Assembly: GCF_016616885.1 (NCBI RefSeq)
Contig: NZ_CP067102.1
Coordinates: 1,950,501-2,014,500, forward strand
Origin: Bradyrhizobium diazoefficiens
Lineage (GTDB): Bacteria; Pseudomonadota; Alphaproteobacteria; Rhizobiales; Xanthobacteraceae
Direction of reading: 5' to 3'
DNA: 64,000 nt
Part shown: positions 45,175 to 55,634 of the stretch, piece by piece
Position numbering within the stretch: position 1 is the first letter of the stretch
How the letters are laid out: the number at the start of each line of letters is the position of its first letter
The notes under the pieces: generated by a model
Database searches by the model: none
What the model was told of the DNA's origin: nothing
What the model saw: only the letters and a program-made list of their open reading frames with translations
Translations under genes and position numbers: made by a program

Positions 45175-47271
45175 GTGTCGAAAGCAAGATCGACGACAAA
45201 GTCGCAAGCTGGAAGGCCGACGCCCTCCGCTCCCGATGATGATCCCTATCTCTGGCTGGAAGAGATAGACGGCGGACGAGCGCTAAACTTTGTCGAGCGG
45301 CAGAACGGCAGGACGATGCGGGCTTTCGGCGGAGCGGCGTTCGAGCGGGATCGCGATGCGCTGGCCTCGATCTATAATCGATCGGACAATATTCCCTATG
45401 TCGCCCGGCGTGGTGATCATCTCTACAATTTCTGGAGGGACGCCAGCAACCTACGCGGCCTGTGGCGAATGACCACACCGGACGAATTTCGCAAGCCGAA
45501 TCCTTCCTGGGAAACCTTGCTCGATATCGACCAGCTCGCGGCAAAGGAAGGCGAGGACTGGCTTTTGAACTCAATGGCCTCGCTGCCACGAGATCATCCA
45601 CGAATCATTTTGGGCCTGTCGCGCGGCGGAAGCGATGCTGCCGTCTTGCGCGAATTCGACCTTAACACGAAAGATTTTGTGGCCGACGGCTTCACGTTGC
45701 CGGAAGCCAAGAGTGGCGCCACCTGGGTCGATCCCGACACGCTGCTGTTGTCCAGTGCGCATGGCCGCGGCATGGCAACGACAGCGGGCTATTCGAGGAC
45801 TGTACGATTGTGGCGCCGTGGCGAGCCTGTGGACCGTGCCGCGGTGGTGTTCGAGACCACACCAGATCGCATGTGGGCCTGTTGCGAAGTCGATCGGACC
45901 GGACCATTGCCACGTGTCTGGTTCGTCGATCACCTGGATTTCTTCAACTCCGACGTCTGGCTCGGAACCGAAACCGGGGCGAGCGTGAAGCTCGACCTTC
46001 CCTCCGACATCTGGCTGCGAGTGCACCGGGACTGGCTTGTCGTCAAGCTGCGCTCAGCATGGAGCATTGCCGGGGTCACCCACCCGCCCGATACTGTGCT
46101 TGGGATGTCGTTGTCTGCCTTTCTGGCCGGCGATCGCAACTTCACGATCGTTTTCACGCCGGGGCCGCGCCGGGCACTGCAGGGATTGTTCTGGGCCGAC
46201 GACAAACTCGTTCTTTCCATTCTCGACGAGCTACGCCCAATATTCGAGACTTGCACGCCTTCATCCGCGGGCTGGAGCCACGAGAATTTGCGCGGGCTGC
46301 CCAGCATCGGCGTGGTCGACGTGTGGCCCCTCGATCGCCATCCAACCGAAAGCAACGGCGACCTTCTCGCCACCGTGCAGGATCCGCTCACATCCCCTTC
46401 ACTGATGTTGATCGAACGCAGCATCTCCAGCCCGATTGTGCTGAAGCAGGCGCCAAAGACGTTTAGCGCCGATGGCCTCGTGGTCACGCAGCACGAGGCG
46501 ATCTCGATCGATGGCGAGCGGATTCCATACGTACAGACCGGTCCAGCCGCGGAGACCGGCAACGCGCCGGTCCATTTAAGCGGCTATGGCGGCTTTGGGC
46601 TCTCAGTGAGGCCGTACTACGATGCGGCTCTCGGCAAGCTTTGGTTGGAGCGTGGTGGCACCACGGTACAGGCAAACCTGCGCGGTGGCGGCGAGTTCGG
46701 CACACGTTGGCACGACGCCGGGCGGCTCGCTGGCAAGACACTATCGCATGATGACTTCGCGGCCGTGGCCGCCGATCTGGTGCGCCGCGGCGTGACTGGC
46801 CCGAGGCGGATAGCCGCCGAAAGCGGGTCGAACGGCGGCATTCTGATCAGCAACATGCTCACGCGCTATCCTGCGCGGTTCGGCGCATTGTTTTGCACGA
46901 TTCCGCTGATCGACATGCGTCGGTACACAAAGCTGCTGGCCGGTGCGAGCTGGATCGCGGAATATGGTGATCCCGACAAGCCTGAGGAGTGGGAATGGCT
47001 CAAGACTTATTCCGCTTATCATGCAGCCAAACCGGGCCAAAGCTATCCGTCGATTCTGATTGCCACCACGCGGCGGGACGATCGGGTTCATCCGGGGCAC
47101 GCCCGCAAGATGGTAGCGAAACTGCAGGTGATGGGCTACGAGGCCTATTTCTACGAAGCAGACGCGGGTGGGCACGGCTATGGCAGGGACAACAAGGAGC
47201 ATGCCAGCTTTCAGGTGCTTGGTTTTCGATTCCTGAAGAGCAAGATCGGCTGGTTGGACGATATGGCCTAA
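45175..47271 (+). CDS. Prolyl oligopeptidase family serine peptidase (S9)
   Basis: A 698-residue protein from GTG 45175 after GAGGAG. N-terminal beta-propeller region begins DDDPYLWLEEIDGGRALNFV, typical of S9A enzymes. The C-terminal hydrolase domain has GYGGFG, the nucleophile in ESGSNGGILISN (Ser), the acid in TTRRDDRVHPGHA (Asp) and His in GGHGYGRDNKE. No signal peptide, so cytosolic cleavage of proline-containing peptides is likely. Length agrees with the family. It stands alone and looks chromosome-like in codon use. Confidence 0.92.
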   Translation: MSKARSTTKSQAGRPTPSAPDDDPYLWLEEIDGGRALNFVERQNGRTMRAFGGAAFERDRDALASIYNRSDNIPYVARRGDHLYNFWRDASNLRGLWRMTTPDEFRKPNPSWETLLDIDQLAAKEGEDWLLNSMASLPRDHPRIILGLSRGGSDAAVLREFDLNTKDFVADGFTLPEAKSGATWVDPDTLLLSSAHGRGMATTAGYSRTVRLWRRGEPVDRAAVVFETTPDRMWACCEVDRTGPLPRVWFVDHLDFFNSDVWLGTETGASVKLDLPSDIWLRVHRDWLVVKLRSAWSIAGVTHPPDTVLGMSLSAFLAGDRNFTIVFTPGPRRALQGLFWADDKLVLSILDELRPIFETCTPSSAGWSHENLRGLPSIGVVDVWPLDRHPTESNGDLLATVQDPLTSPSLMLIERSISSPIVLKQAPKTFSADGLVVTQHEAISIDGERIPYVQTGPAAETGNAPVHLSGYGGFGLSVRPYYDAALGKLWLERGGTTVQANLRGGGEFGTRWHDAGRLAGKTLSHDDFAAVAADLVRRGVTGPRRIAAESGSNGGILISNMLTRYPARFGALFCTIPLIDMRRYTKLLAGASWIAEYGDPDKPEEWEWLKTYSAYHAAKPGQSYPSILIATTRRDDRVHPGHARKMVAKLQVMGYEAYFYEADAGGHGYGRDNKEHASFQVLGFRFLKSKIGWLDDMA

Positions 47272-48584
47272 GCGAGCTTCACCCTTAACCTATGGCGAGT
47301 GCTGATCGAGTGGGATTGAAATGTTGGCCCCAGACGAGAGAAGCAGTACCATCACCGCTCCAGGCTCTGGCGAGGTGAGAACGCGGTGAGAACGGCGCAA
47401 CGAGCCGAGAGCGACAGACGATACCTCAGCAAGGACATGCTCACGCCGTCTACGCATCAAAGACTGGGCCGAGGCGGCATTGGGGAGCCAATCCAAAAAA
47501 CACGACAATGCCCATAGAACGTCTTCGCGGCATTTTGGCGCAAGGCGTCGGGTCCTGCTTCGGCAGTCCGAAAAAGAGCGCGAAAGCGGAGCGTCCGCAT
47601 CATCGCCGCGCTTGCGCAGACGCGTGTAATTTTCCGAGATCGTCCGGCGCAATGCCGCCGGGCCTCGACCGCCGCACGTCACAGCTGGCCGCCCTTGAGT
47701 GATGCGCGAGGAACAGCTTCGAGCAAGACAAGCATCATTTCGAGCGAAGAAACCAAAATGGTGTCCCGACCAAGGCTCCCTCGGCATCTTCTTCAGCTTC
47801 CCCCTAATTGGTTGGACGGCCGCAACCGCCAAGGACTTGTTTGAGGTGCGATCAATGCAGTTGCACTGGTCAGATACGTCTGCAGCAGGCGGTGATGTTT
47901 TCACGCGGCAACAAACGATCCGTGCGTCGCAAATATAAGAAAGCTGGTTTTCCAAACACGACAAAAAAGAGTGCGTCTTCGACTCGCGCCGTAGTTCATT
48001 CTCTGAGACTATCGCCCAATGGCTCGTGCGTCGTGGTACACTGATGAGATCGAGCGATCCTTCGACGAGCTCGACAACTCCGAGTCACACGGCACGATCC
48101 GACATGCGCGTCGTTTTTTGGCCTAACTCACGTCGGGTCAACATGCTGACACCGCCGATCGCGGAATGCCCCATAAACGATTGTTTGGCGTCGCATTAAA
48201 CGGCCGAGGACCTGCTCGCATGGAGCAAAATGCGACCTGCGTCGAGCTCATTTAGCTCGCCAAGTAAGGCAGAACACCACCGAACCCCTCATAGGGTCGC
48301 CCCATAGGATGCAAAATCTGTCTGGTAGTCTTGTTGCGGCGCCCGAACAACGCCCTAGCAGTGAGGCCGGCGACATCGAAAGTTCGCGCAGATCGCTGAG
48401 GAAGTGGGTTTCATTAAACGTTGAGCTGTCACCGTCAGCTGGGAGCCAAGCGGAGATCTAGCGACCTCTCAATGGTGTGAACGAACGCGTCATGGGACCT
48501 TCAAGTTGTCAGCGTATCTACTCTTGGTTGTTGGCTGCGGCGGCTCCGTTCCTTGCCGCTGAACTGCGTGGTGGAGGATGTGAC
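47272..48584. other. Sparse region before GNAT gene
   Basis: About 1.3 kb. A 35-codon frame at 48019-48126 (+) reads MARASWYTDEIERSFDELDN and on, protein-like but without ribosome site. At 48431-48465 a GTCAGCT...AAGC...GCGAC stretch faintly resembles a tts box (type III regulator site). No recognised gene. Confidence 0.35.
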
Positions 48585-49145
48585 ATGGTGACGACGTGTG
48601 AGGTTTCGGTCGACGATGCCGCAACGGTGACTCGGATGGTCAGTGCTCTGCTTGCCGAACTTGGGGCCGGTCACGTGGAGGCCGGAGTAGATACTCAGCT
48701 GGTTGCGGAACTGCTTGCCATGAAAGAGCGCATCTCGGGGTTTCTTGCTTTTGCGGAGGAACACCCTGTCGGCCTCATCATGCTATCGGAAAGCGCCGCC
48801 CTCTTTGCCCGCGGAACCTACGGCATTATCACTGAGCTCTACGTGGTGCCGGATCAGCGATCATCTGGTGTTGCGATGGCGCTCATCGACGCGGCCGTTA
48901 CCCATGGGACTACAAAAGGCTGGGGCCAACTCGAAGTGGGAGCGCCAAGGCAGCCGATGTGGAACCGCAGTCCCAACTCAGCATTGTACTTGAAGCTCGG
49001 TTTCTCAGAGATTGGCCCGCGCCTCAAATTGCCGTTGCACGGCCCAGCTCAGGGTAGCCCTGCGGCTCCAACCCGGGTGGAATCTCGGCGGCGCCGCGCA
49101 CCGCGACGCGGTATCCCGGACTCAATCGTCGCAACATTTGCATAA
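48585..49145 (+). CDS. GNAT-family N-acetyltransferase
   Basis: A 186-residue protein from ATG 48585, eight bases after GGAGG. The GNAT fold is visible in the beta strand ending FAEEHPVGLIMLSES, motif A IITELYVVPDQRSSGVAMAL (acetyl-CoA pyrophosphate loop) and the C-terminal ALYLKLGFSEIGPRLKL. The last 35 residues are Arg/Pro-rich and extra to the domain. It would acetylate a small amine or protein; substrate unknown. Frame is open upstream to 48477, but those residues are not family-like. Confidence 0.88.
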   Translation: MVTTCEVSVDDAATVTRMVSALLAELGAGHVEAGVDTQLVAELLAMKERISGFLAFAEEHPVGLIMLSESAALFARGTYGIITELYVVPDQRSSGVAMALIDAAVTHGTTKGWGQLEVGAPRQPMWNRSPNSALYLKLGFSEIGPRLKLPLHGPAQGSPAAPTRVESRRRRAPRRGIPDSIVATFA

Positions 49146-50335
49146 ATTGTGTGTGCACTTACGCGGATTGTGGCGGCTGTGTCGCGCCGTCAGGCGCGCT
49201 TGATCTCTCACGGGGCAAGGCAGACATCCCGTATTGCTGCCTTGCGCGACCAGATCAGGTTTAGACCCTAGCTGAGCCCTTCTACGTTCTTAATCGAAGC
49301 CTGCGAACGTGAAGGGCCTCAGCCGAGCCATCCTCATAAGAGCCAGAACTCCGATGGCGACTTCTGTCTGACAATTCAATTTCGGCAATCGGCATCGCAT
49401 CGACTCCTGCGCTGGCGTATGCGTGGATGTCCCCGTGGCGGCAGGACGTGTCCTGATGCAGTACCCATCTCGCGATGATGGCTCATGCACCGGTAGATTC
49501 GGCAATGAGAGTCGCGGGTCACGGCCCGTGATCAAAAAGCCCATCGGCAAATGATTGCGGATAGTTTGCATTCTTATCTGTTCAATTTCCTCTAAATTTT
49601 CGGGCGTCCGGACCCTCAAACGAAATCGAGTTAAGCGGTGGGGGCACCTCCCCAAGACAAATCAGATGCGAGTTAACGATTGCGCCACGCGCCATCGTGC
49701 CTCGTCACGTGAGCCCCCATTGCGGCGATGCAAATTAGACCCGAGACGAGGCATGCAGGCTGCGCTTTTCTGTTCACGTTGCAGCTTTTGTGCGTGAGTT
49801 TGCGTTTTGCGTAAGAAAGCAGTGAACGAGCGAGCCGGCGACGAGGAGCGCTGGATTGCAGTCCCATGATCTCTCCATGCAGCTGACTGTTCGGCGGCTA
49901 AAGCGCAAGCAGAAGCATCATTTGACTGCGCGCAAAAATGCCGGCATTTCCAACGACGGGCTGAACGCGACGGACCGTCCGCGTAAGCCAATTGGATACT
50001 CAAATATGCGATTGCGAGGATTGAGCCTTTTGCGGCGACGGGCGGCGAGGAGACAGGCGCTCCCGTTAGCGCTTGTCTGAAAGGAGATCACTGGAGCTCG
50101 ACGAGCGCGATCTTGCCAAGACGGCACTCCCTTGGGCACCGCTCACTCGTGGGTCGCAACTCAGTTTCAACGAAGTAAGGGTCACGCGGCTGGTCGCGTG
50201 GCTGTCAATGCGTCTCATGAGACCAAGCGATTGGACAAAGTTGCGCAAACGATGCGCTCTCGTCCCCAGGATCTCTTGACCATCGCCCTTTATCGCGTCA
50301 CGAGACAAGCCAACACGGATGAGAATGGCAGGCTG
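49146..50335. other. Sparse region
   Basis: About 1.2 kb with overlapping short frames only; nothing recognised. The sequence from 50132 is in frame with the following gene but is not protein-like until about residue 60. Confidence 0.35.
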
Positions 50336-50860
50336 ATGACGAATCTGATCGATGAAGCGAGCAGCTTGGAACCACCGCCCGTCTTGCACAGGTCGTCAAG
50401 ACGGTTTGCGTCGTTTTTCTCGCTCGCGGCCGTATCCATCGGCCTCTGCGCCGGGGCAGCCTATTTTTGGATCAATGCCGAAGCAAATTTTGAGAAGCCG
50501 TCGGCTCCTGAAGTCGTCCCAACGACAAGCCTGTCACCTGAAGATAGGGAGGCACTCTTGGAGATTCGCTCCGAGCAGCAGAAGGCAAGTGATCAAATTG
50601 GAGAGATCAATCGTAACATCGGTGCGCAGCAAGACGACCTGAAACGCATGGCGGATCAGATCGAGGCGCTGACATCGAGAATTGAGTTGTTGCAGAAACC
50701 GGCCGTCCCTGCCCCCGTTCTTCTCGCGCCTTCTTCTCCCCCGCCTTCCCGTCCCGTTTCGAGCCCGGTCAAGCGAGCCGTCCAACCCGCTAAGCCAGAA
50801 GGGCCGGTCTCGGTCGGGGGTGCGCCACTGATCTCCGAACCGAGCACGAACCAGCGTTGA
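50336..50860 (+). CDS. Membrane-anchored coiled-coil protein
   Basis: A 174-residue protein with a cytoplasmic N-terminus, one membrane segment (FFSLAAVSIGLCAGAAYFWI, about residues 27-46), a coiled coil (DREALLEIRSEQQKASDQIG, LKRMADQIEALTSRIELLQK) and a Pro-rich C-terminus. This arrangement is common for bradyrhizobial proteins of unknown role. ATG 50336 is chosen because the recognisable sequence begins there; the frame opens at 50132. It is convergent with the second nodD gene. Confidence 0.68.
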   Translation: MTNLIDEASSLEPPPVLHRSSRRFASFFSLAAVSIGLCAGAAYFWINAEANFEKPSAPEVVPTTSLSPEDREALLEIRSEQQKASDQIGEINRNIGAQQDDLKRMADQIEALTSRIELLQKPAVPAPVLLAPSSPPPSRPVSSPVKRAVQPAKPEGPVSVGGAPLISEPSTNQR

Positions 50861-51192
50861 TGATCAGGCGACGCCTTTCTCGCGAACGGTGTCGCGTTTC
50901 GGCGAAACGAAGACTGGCTGGCCGACGATTGAGATCGAGGACGGCGTCATCCGAGTCCATCTTTTCCGAGAAAAGGGGGTATCGTAGCCTCCACCGAATT
51001 CGGTATGGATCAACCTGATCGAGGTCGAACGGATAGACAATTAAAATCCCACCCGGCTCAAGCACTCGCAGCCAAATAATCCAATCAGGCTACGGTCTGC
51101 GCGGATGCCTACGTCTCAAGTCGGTGACTCGATAGATCGTGGATCACCACGTGCCGTGGTTGATTACGCCGCGCATTCAAGTTCAGGCGAAC
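50861..51192. other. Gap between convergent genes
   Basis: About 330 bases; nothing recognised. On the minus strand near 50990-51065 a frame reads LEPGGILIVYPFDLDQVDPY, possibly a methyltransferase fragment, without continuation. Confidence 0.3.
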
Positions 51193-52113
51193 TCATGCGA
51201 TGTGGGAGGCCTCCTGCACAAAAATGTTGCGCATCCAAATGCTCGCCGGATCAGCGTTGTGAAGAGCAGGCCACTGGACGGATTCGGTGAACGCGAAGTC
51301 CGGCAAAGGAGCTTGGATCGTTCGCAAGGGCATCGTGTTCTTGAAATGCTTGAACATCCTCGATGGCATTGTCGCTATGCGATCAGTTCCCAATATCAGC
51401 GGGGGAATCAGGCTAAAGCCCGGCACAGCGACTTCGACGCGAATCTTGAGATCATGCTCGAGCAAAAGCCATTCAGCGAACGAAGGTCTGATCGTCCTCC
51501 CAAATCTGGCCGTAACCTGTCCAATCGATAAGTATCGCTCTAATGTAAGCGGCTCAGCTAGCTGCTTGTTCTTGGGACAGCCGACGTACACGAATCTTTC
51601 GTCAAACAGCGGCATTTTGGGATGCGTGTGCGACATGAACAAATCCGGACAAACCAAGAAGTCAATCTCACCCCGCCGGAGAAGTTGATCGGGGTCCTCT
51701 TCGGGTGGCAGCAATTCGAAGGAGACGGCCGGAGCTTCCTGCGCGACGCGATCCACGATCTTTCGAAGAAACACGGTCATCATGAAATCTGACAGGATGA
51801 TCCTGAAGCGACGATTCGACTGCGTCGGTTTAAATCCGCCGGGGGAGATGTCGGGGGAGATAATGGAGAGTTGGATGTGCGACAGAGCCTCGCGAACGGG
51901 GGCTGCAAGCGCTTCGGCTCGCGGCGTGGGAACAAGCTTGCGACCCATCATCGTAAAAAGCTCGTCGTGGAAATAGGTGCGCAACCGGGCCACGGCCGCG
52001 CTCATGGCCGGCTGACTCAGGTTGATTCGCCGCGCCGCCGCAGTGAGGTTCGGCTCCGTCATGAGAGCGTCGAACGCGACGAGAAGATTTAGATCAAGGC
52101 CGTTGAAACGCAT
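51193..52113 (-). CDS. nodD2: NodD, second copy
   Basis: A 306-residue LysR-type regulator, clearly paralogous to the nodD at 18.8-19.8 kb: [20 protein letters not shown], helix-turn-helix [20 protein letters not shown], and the NodD C-terminal [15 protein letters not shown]. It lacks the extra tail of the first copy. A nod box lies 12 bases upstream and points away from it. Which flavonoids it senses, and whether it activates or represses, cannot be read from sequence. The number is provisional. Confidence 0.93.
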   Translation of the reverse strand: MRFNGLDLNLLVAFDALMTEPNLTAAARRINLSQPAMSAAVARLRTYFHDELFTMMGRKLVPTPRAEALAAPVREALSHIQLSIISPDISPGGFKPTQSNRRFRIILSDFMMTVFLRKIVDRVAQEAPAVSFELLPPEEDPDQLLRRGEIDFLVCPDLFMSHTHPKMPLFDERFVYVGCPKNKQLAEPLTLERYLSIGQVTARFGRTIRPSFAEWLLLEHDLKIRVEVAVPGFSLIPPLILGTDRIATMPSRMFKHFKNTMPLRTIQAPLPDFAFTESVQWPALHNADPASIWMRNIFVQEASHIA

Positions 52114-52124
52114 GGTGCGAATTT

Positions 52125-52172
52125 ATCCATCGTGTGGATGTGCTTCATCTAAACAATCGATTTTACCTGCTC
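52125..52172 (+). promoter_or_regulatory. nod box 2 (next to second nodD)
   Basis: A 48-bp nod box starting ATCCATCGTGTGGATG and containing TAAACAATCGATTTTACC. It is oriented away from nodD, yet no intact plus-strand gene follows before the minus-strand ammonia-lyase gene ends at 52612. Confidence 0.93.
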
Positions 52173-52611
52173 ACGGGAGTCGCGGCAAAATTTTAGATGG
52201 AGAGTTAGAGTTAAGACATAGCAGTTCGATGACAAACTGCTGCATACAAAGGGTTGGAAAAGCTATACCAAGGTTTGCTGTACGCGATCAGGCGAACGCC
52301 CGCCGCCTCTATATCAGCTACTTGCTTCCGTAGAGTCGAGAAGCCCTCCGACTTCGCTTTGGGTTTGCCGTGAAACGCGAGCAGGCGGCTGCAGCTATCA
52401 ACCATAACTGCAAACCGGCGAAGGAACGCGAACCGTTCCAGAGCGCAGAATCGTATTTGAAATCCACATGCAATGGCCGGTGTTTGCAAGGCATGTGAAA
52501 AACCGAAAGCTCTGTCTCATCGCGACCGCCACAGACACGGCGGTCACGCGCGGCCACTGCAAACCCCATAAACGTCGGACAACTCGGCATGGTATGCTCT
52601 CCTCCGTCGGT
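52173..52611. other. Empty space downstream of nod box 2
   Basis: About 440 bases with no plus-strand gene. Minus-strand frames (for instance 52318-52590, starting MPSCPTFMGFAVAARDRRV) look like worn fragments but match nothing I recognise. Confidence 0.35.
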
Positions 52612-53799
52612 TCAGCCGGTCAAGTCCTCGGGGCGAGCGCCCACGAGTTTCTGATACAGCACTGGATCAGTCGCGCCCTCGGTATTGATCAGGAAGACAC
52701 AGGCATTTGACTTCAGCCCGATCTCCACACGCAATGCCGGATCATCCGCCACCTTTGCCAATCCAGCGAGACCGACTGCGCCACTTTCGCCGGCGACGAT
52801 CGCCGCATCGCCGTCAACGGGATAAGCAAGCTGCTTCATCATCGTAACGGCCTCGGCATCATCAACGGTCATAAATGCATCGGCAACGCGCGAGAGGATG
52901 CGCCAGGCAACAAGTGATGGCTCGTAGCATTCAAGCATCGCCATAACAGTTGGTCTGTCGTGCGGCACCTTCACGATCTGGCCGGCCTTGGCGCTCTCGA
53001 GAAGGCAGGCGGCTCGAGCCGGCTCGACCACAGTGAAGAAGGGTCTGTCCTTTCCGAATACAAGCGAAAAATGAGCGGCAGTCGCCGCTGCGATGCCGCC
53101 AACACCGGCCTGGACAAACACGTGAGTTGGAGGCCTCGGCAGTGCTGCAAGGGCCTCACGAAGCAATGCTGTATAACCTTGCATAACAAGGTGAGGAATC
53201 CGTTCGTAACCCGGCCAAGATGTGTCTGAGACCACAATCCAGCCCCGTTCGCTGGCGATTTTCGATGCCGACGCAACGGAATCATCGTAATTGCCCTGAA
53301 CACGTTCGATACGGGCACCATACCGCGCGATCGCTCGGCAGCGCTCATCGCTGACTCCAGCATGAACAAAGACGACGCAGTTTGCACCGACGAGTTGCGC
53401 GCCTTGTGCGACCGATCGGCCGTGATTGCCGTCGGTGGCACATGTCACGGTGATGCCCGCGGCGACCGTGGCGACCTCCGGCGAGCGCCACTCGGAAATA
53501 TCCACTGGACGGCCCCACCGTTGCGACGCGAGCCCAAGGACGAGCTGTACTACTGCATAGGCCCCGCCCAGTGCTTTGAAGCTACCGAGGCCCAGTCGTT
53601 GTCCTTCGTCCTTGACGTAAATGGATCCGACATCCAGACGACGCGCAACGGCAGGCAGTGAAACCATCGGAGTAGGGGCCGCCCCCTGCCTATGCTGGAG
53701 AAAGTGCTGCACTGCTAGGGCAGCCTCGACGCCGAGAGCATCGGCATCGGAGGAATCGAGCGGCAAGCGATAGTCACGGAGCGTATTGCGGAGCAACAT
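52612..53799 (-). CDS. Diaminopropionate ammonia-lyase-like PLP enzyme
   Basis: A 395-residue fold-type II PLP enzyme. The cofactor lysine lies in RLGLGSFKALGGAYAV (about residue 74), the substrate loop in CATDGNHGRSVAQGA, and the phosphate-binding Gly-rich loop in VQAGVGGIAAAT. Together with length these point to diaminopropionate ammonia-lyase (YgeX/DpaL type), which degrades 2,3-diaminopropionate to pyruvate and ammonia. A threonine dehydratase-like activity is the main alternative. It stands alone; no regulator adjoins it. Confidence 0.85.
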   Translation of the reverse strand: MLLRNTLRDYRLPLDSSDADALGVEAALAVQHFLQHRQGAAPTPMVSLPAVARRLDVGSIYVKDEGQRLGLGSFKALGGAYAVVQLVLGLASQRWGRPVDISEWRSPEVATVAAGITVTCATDGNHGRSVAQGAQLVGANCVVFVHAGVSDERCRAIARYGARIERVQGNYDDSVASASKIASERGWIVVSDTSWPGYERIPHLVMQGYTALLREALAALPRPPTHVFVQAGVGGIAAATAAHFSLVFGKDRPFFTVVEPARAACLLESAKAGQIVKVPHDRPTVMAMLECYEPSLVAWRILSRVADAFMTVDDAEAVTMMKQLAYPVDGDAAIVAGESGAVGLAGLAKVADDPALRVEIGLKSNACVFLINTEGATDPVLYQKLVGARPEDLTG

Positions 53800-53959
53800 G
53801 GGATTGTGTTGTGTTGACCAAATTCAGCGGCATACATGCGATGGCGAGGCGGCAGAGCAGAGCGGTTCATTTGATTCCAGGCGCTTGATGTCAGGCTTCC
53901 AGGATCTCCTGGTACGGTTCGTAAGCTGCCAGGCTTCCTTCAGACCACATGCGCTGCTT

Positions 53960-54323
53960 TAGTTTTTCCTGGTCGTCGATTTTTGATGTCGTCTCGAATT
54001 CACCACGTCCACGAACAACGCCGCCGCGCCGGAGTTTTCGAGCACGTAGTCGACTTCACTGGGGCTCTGCGAACAATTGATCGGCATCAGATGCAGGCCG
54101 GAGGGCTGAGTGGCCCAGTAGACATCAAAAAACCAAGAGAGTTGTTGTCAGAGAGCACTCCCACGACGTCGCCGGACCGCAGGCCGGCGTCGAAGAGCCG
54201 GTTTGCAGCCCGTCGAGACCGATCCTCAAATTCGGCGTACGTCACGACATCACCGACCGCCGCCATGCTGAGCACAGGGCGGCCCGGATTTGTTCGCGCG
54301 TGGGTGCCCGGATACATCAACAC
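53960..54323 (-). pseudogene. N-terminal remnant of acyl-CoA synthetase
   Basis: On the minus strand, GDVVTYAEFEDRSRRAANRL, FDAGLRSGDVVGVLSDNN and, after a frameshift near 54110, YWATQPSGLHLMPINCSQSP then SEVDYVLENSGAAALFVDVV match the start of AMP-forming long-chain acyl-CoA synthetases. The rest of the enzyme, including the AMP-binding motif, is missing. Divergent from the TetR gene, suggesting a former fatty-acid locus. Confidence 0.7.
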
Positions 54324-54558
54324 ATTCCTGGATGTCGCCTTTCAACGGAGAGGCGAAATTTTGCATGCGACGGAATTGCCGCGACCGACGGCGCCCACCC
54401 CTGCTCGGGGCTACTGACTGCATCGATAGGCCAGGCGAGCTCTGCAGTTCCCGGCCTTGAATTCATTGTGATTCGAGCCTAGCCTTAAAACTGACATTGA
54501 CGTCATATTACCGGGTTCCGAGCTGGCGGTCAAGCAGCCGCGGTGCTATGGGTCGCAA

Positions 54559-55227
54559 ATGCTGGAGACCGACTCTGAGCTCGAGCCGTTAACCCCTGCC
54601 ACGGCGAAGGGGGCGGCAATGCGTCAGCGCCTGCTGAACGCCTCGGCGCGCGTATTCGCGCGCAAAGGATACGAGGCGACCCGGGTCCAGGACATCGTCA
54701 AGATCGCTCGAACGTCTTACGGCAACTTCTACCGGCACTTCCGAAACAAGGACGAGATTCTGCTGGCCGTATTGCGGCCACTGGTTGACGAGATTTACGT
54801 TGCGAGTAAGCGAAGGTCGGGCCGCTCGTTGAAGGCAACCGAAGCCGAATTCGTTGAGAATACGATCGCGTATCTCAAGATCTATGTCCAACATCGCAAG
54901 CTGTTGCGCGTCATGCGCGAGGCGGCGGCTCGAGGCGAGAAAGCCACGTTTCTATCTCTGTATGTCACGGAACGTAGCCGCTTCGTAAGGCGCACCGCGA
55001 CTTGGCTGATACGGCTTCAGGGCGTGGGCGAACTCAGCCGTGAACTCGATCCTGAAATGGCTGCTGAAGTGCTCGGCGCCACCATGGAGCAGGTTGCCTA
55101 TATGAAATTTGATCTCGCGTCGGAAGATCCGAGCGAGGCGGAGATCGAGCACATAGGGTCACACTGCGCAAAGATCTGGTATCGAGGCGTGTTTGGTGCC
55201 AAAGACGAGCCCGCTGCTCCCCGTTAG
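54559..55227 (+). CDS. TetR/AcrR-family transcriptional regulator
   Basis: A 222-residue repressor with a TetR helix-turn-helix at residues 22-65 (RQRLLNASARVFARKGYEAT, VQDIVKIARTSYGNFYRHFR, NKDEILLAVL). The C-terminal ligand domain is helical. Upstream at 54498-54508 TGACATTGACGTCA contains a TGACGTCA palindrome that could be its operator. It is divergent from a broken acyl-CoA synthetase gene and upstream of a dehydrogenase fragment, so it probably once controlled fatty acid or acyl-CoA metabolism. Its present target is unclear. Confidence 0.88.
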   Translation: MLETDSELEPLTPATAKGAAMRQRLLNASARVFARKGYEATRVQDIVKIARTSYGNFYRHFRNKDEILLAVLRPLVDEIYVASKRRSGRSLKATEAEFVENTIAYLKIYVQHRKLLRVMREAAARGEKATFLSLYVTERSRFVRRTATWLIRLQGVGELSRELDPEMAAEVLGATMEQVAYMKFDLASEDPSEAEIEHIGSHCAKIWYRGVFGAKDEPAAPR

Positions 55228-55634
55228 CATCTCTCTGCCATCGATGCGCAGCGCGTGTGTCCCAGCGAAACAAGCGCGACGCAACAATATGACCTCGATA
55301 TCACGTTTTTGCGCCAGTGCAGAAGGACGGGGATTCAAAGGGGAGAGGCGATCAATTCGGCAGCAAATATGATGAAACCAGATGCTTCATTGTCTGTTCC
55401 TTTCGTGCTTAGCGCAGTCGCGCTCCCTGGGTTGAGGTCCGGTGTGCGAATGATCGTGACGGAAGCGCAAGCCGCTACGCCGGCATCGGAATGGCCAGAA
55501 ATGGTGGCCTCGCCGAATATATTCGCGTGCCAGGCGCGGACCTTTTCGGTACGCCAAAAGGTATAGAGCCGAGGTCGGCGCCTCGTTGTTCGCCAATTAC
55601 TTGACGGCACTGTATGCACCCAGCGCGCCGGGGG

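Noticed and set aside
47290..47964. 224-codon minus-strand frame
   Set aside because: No domain, no ribosome site, Arg/Ser-rich; treated as chance.
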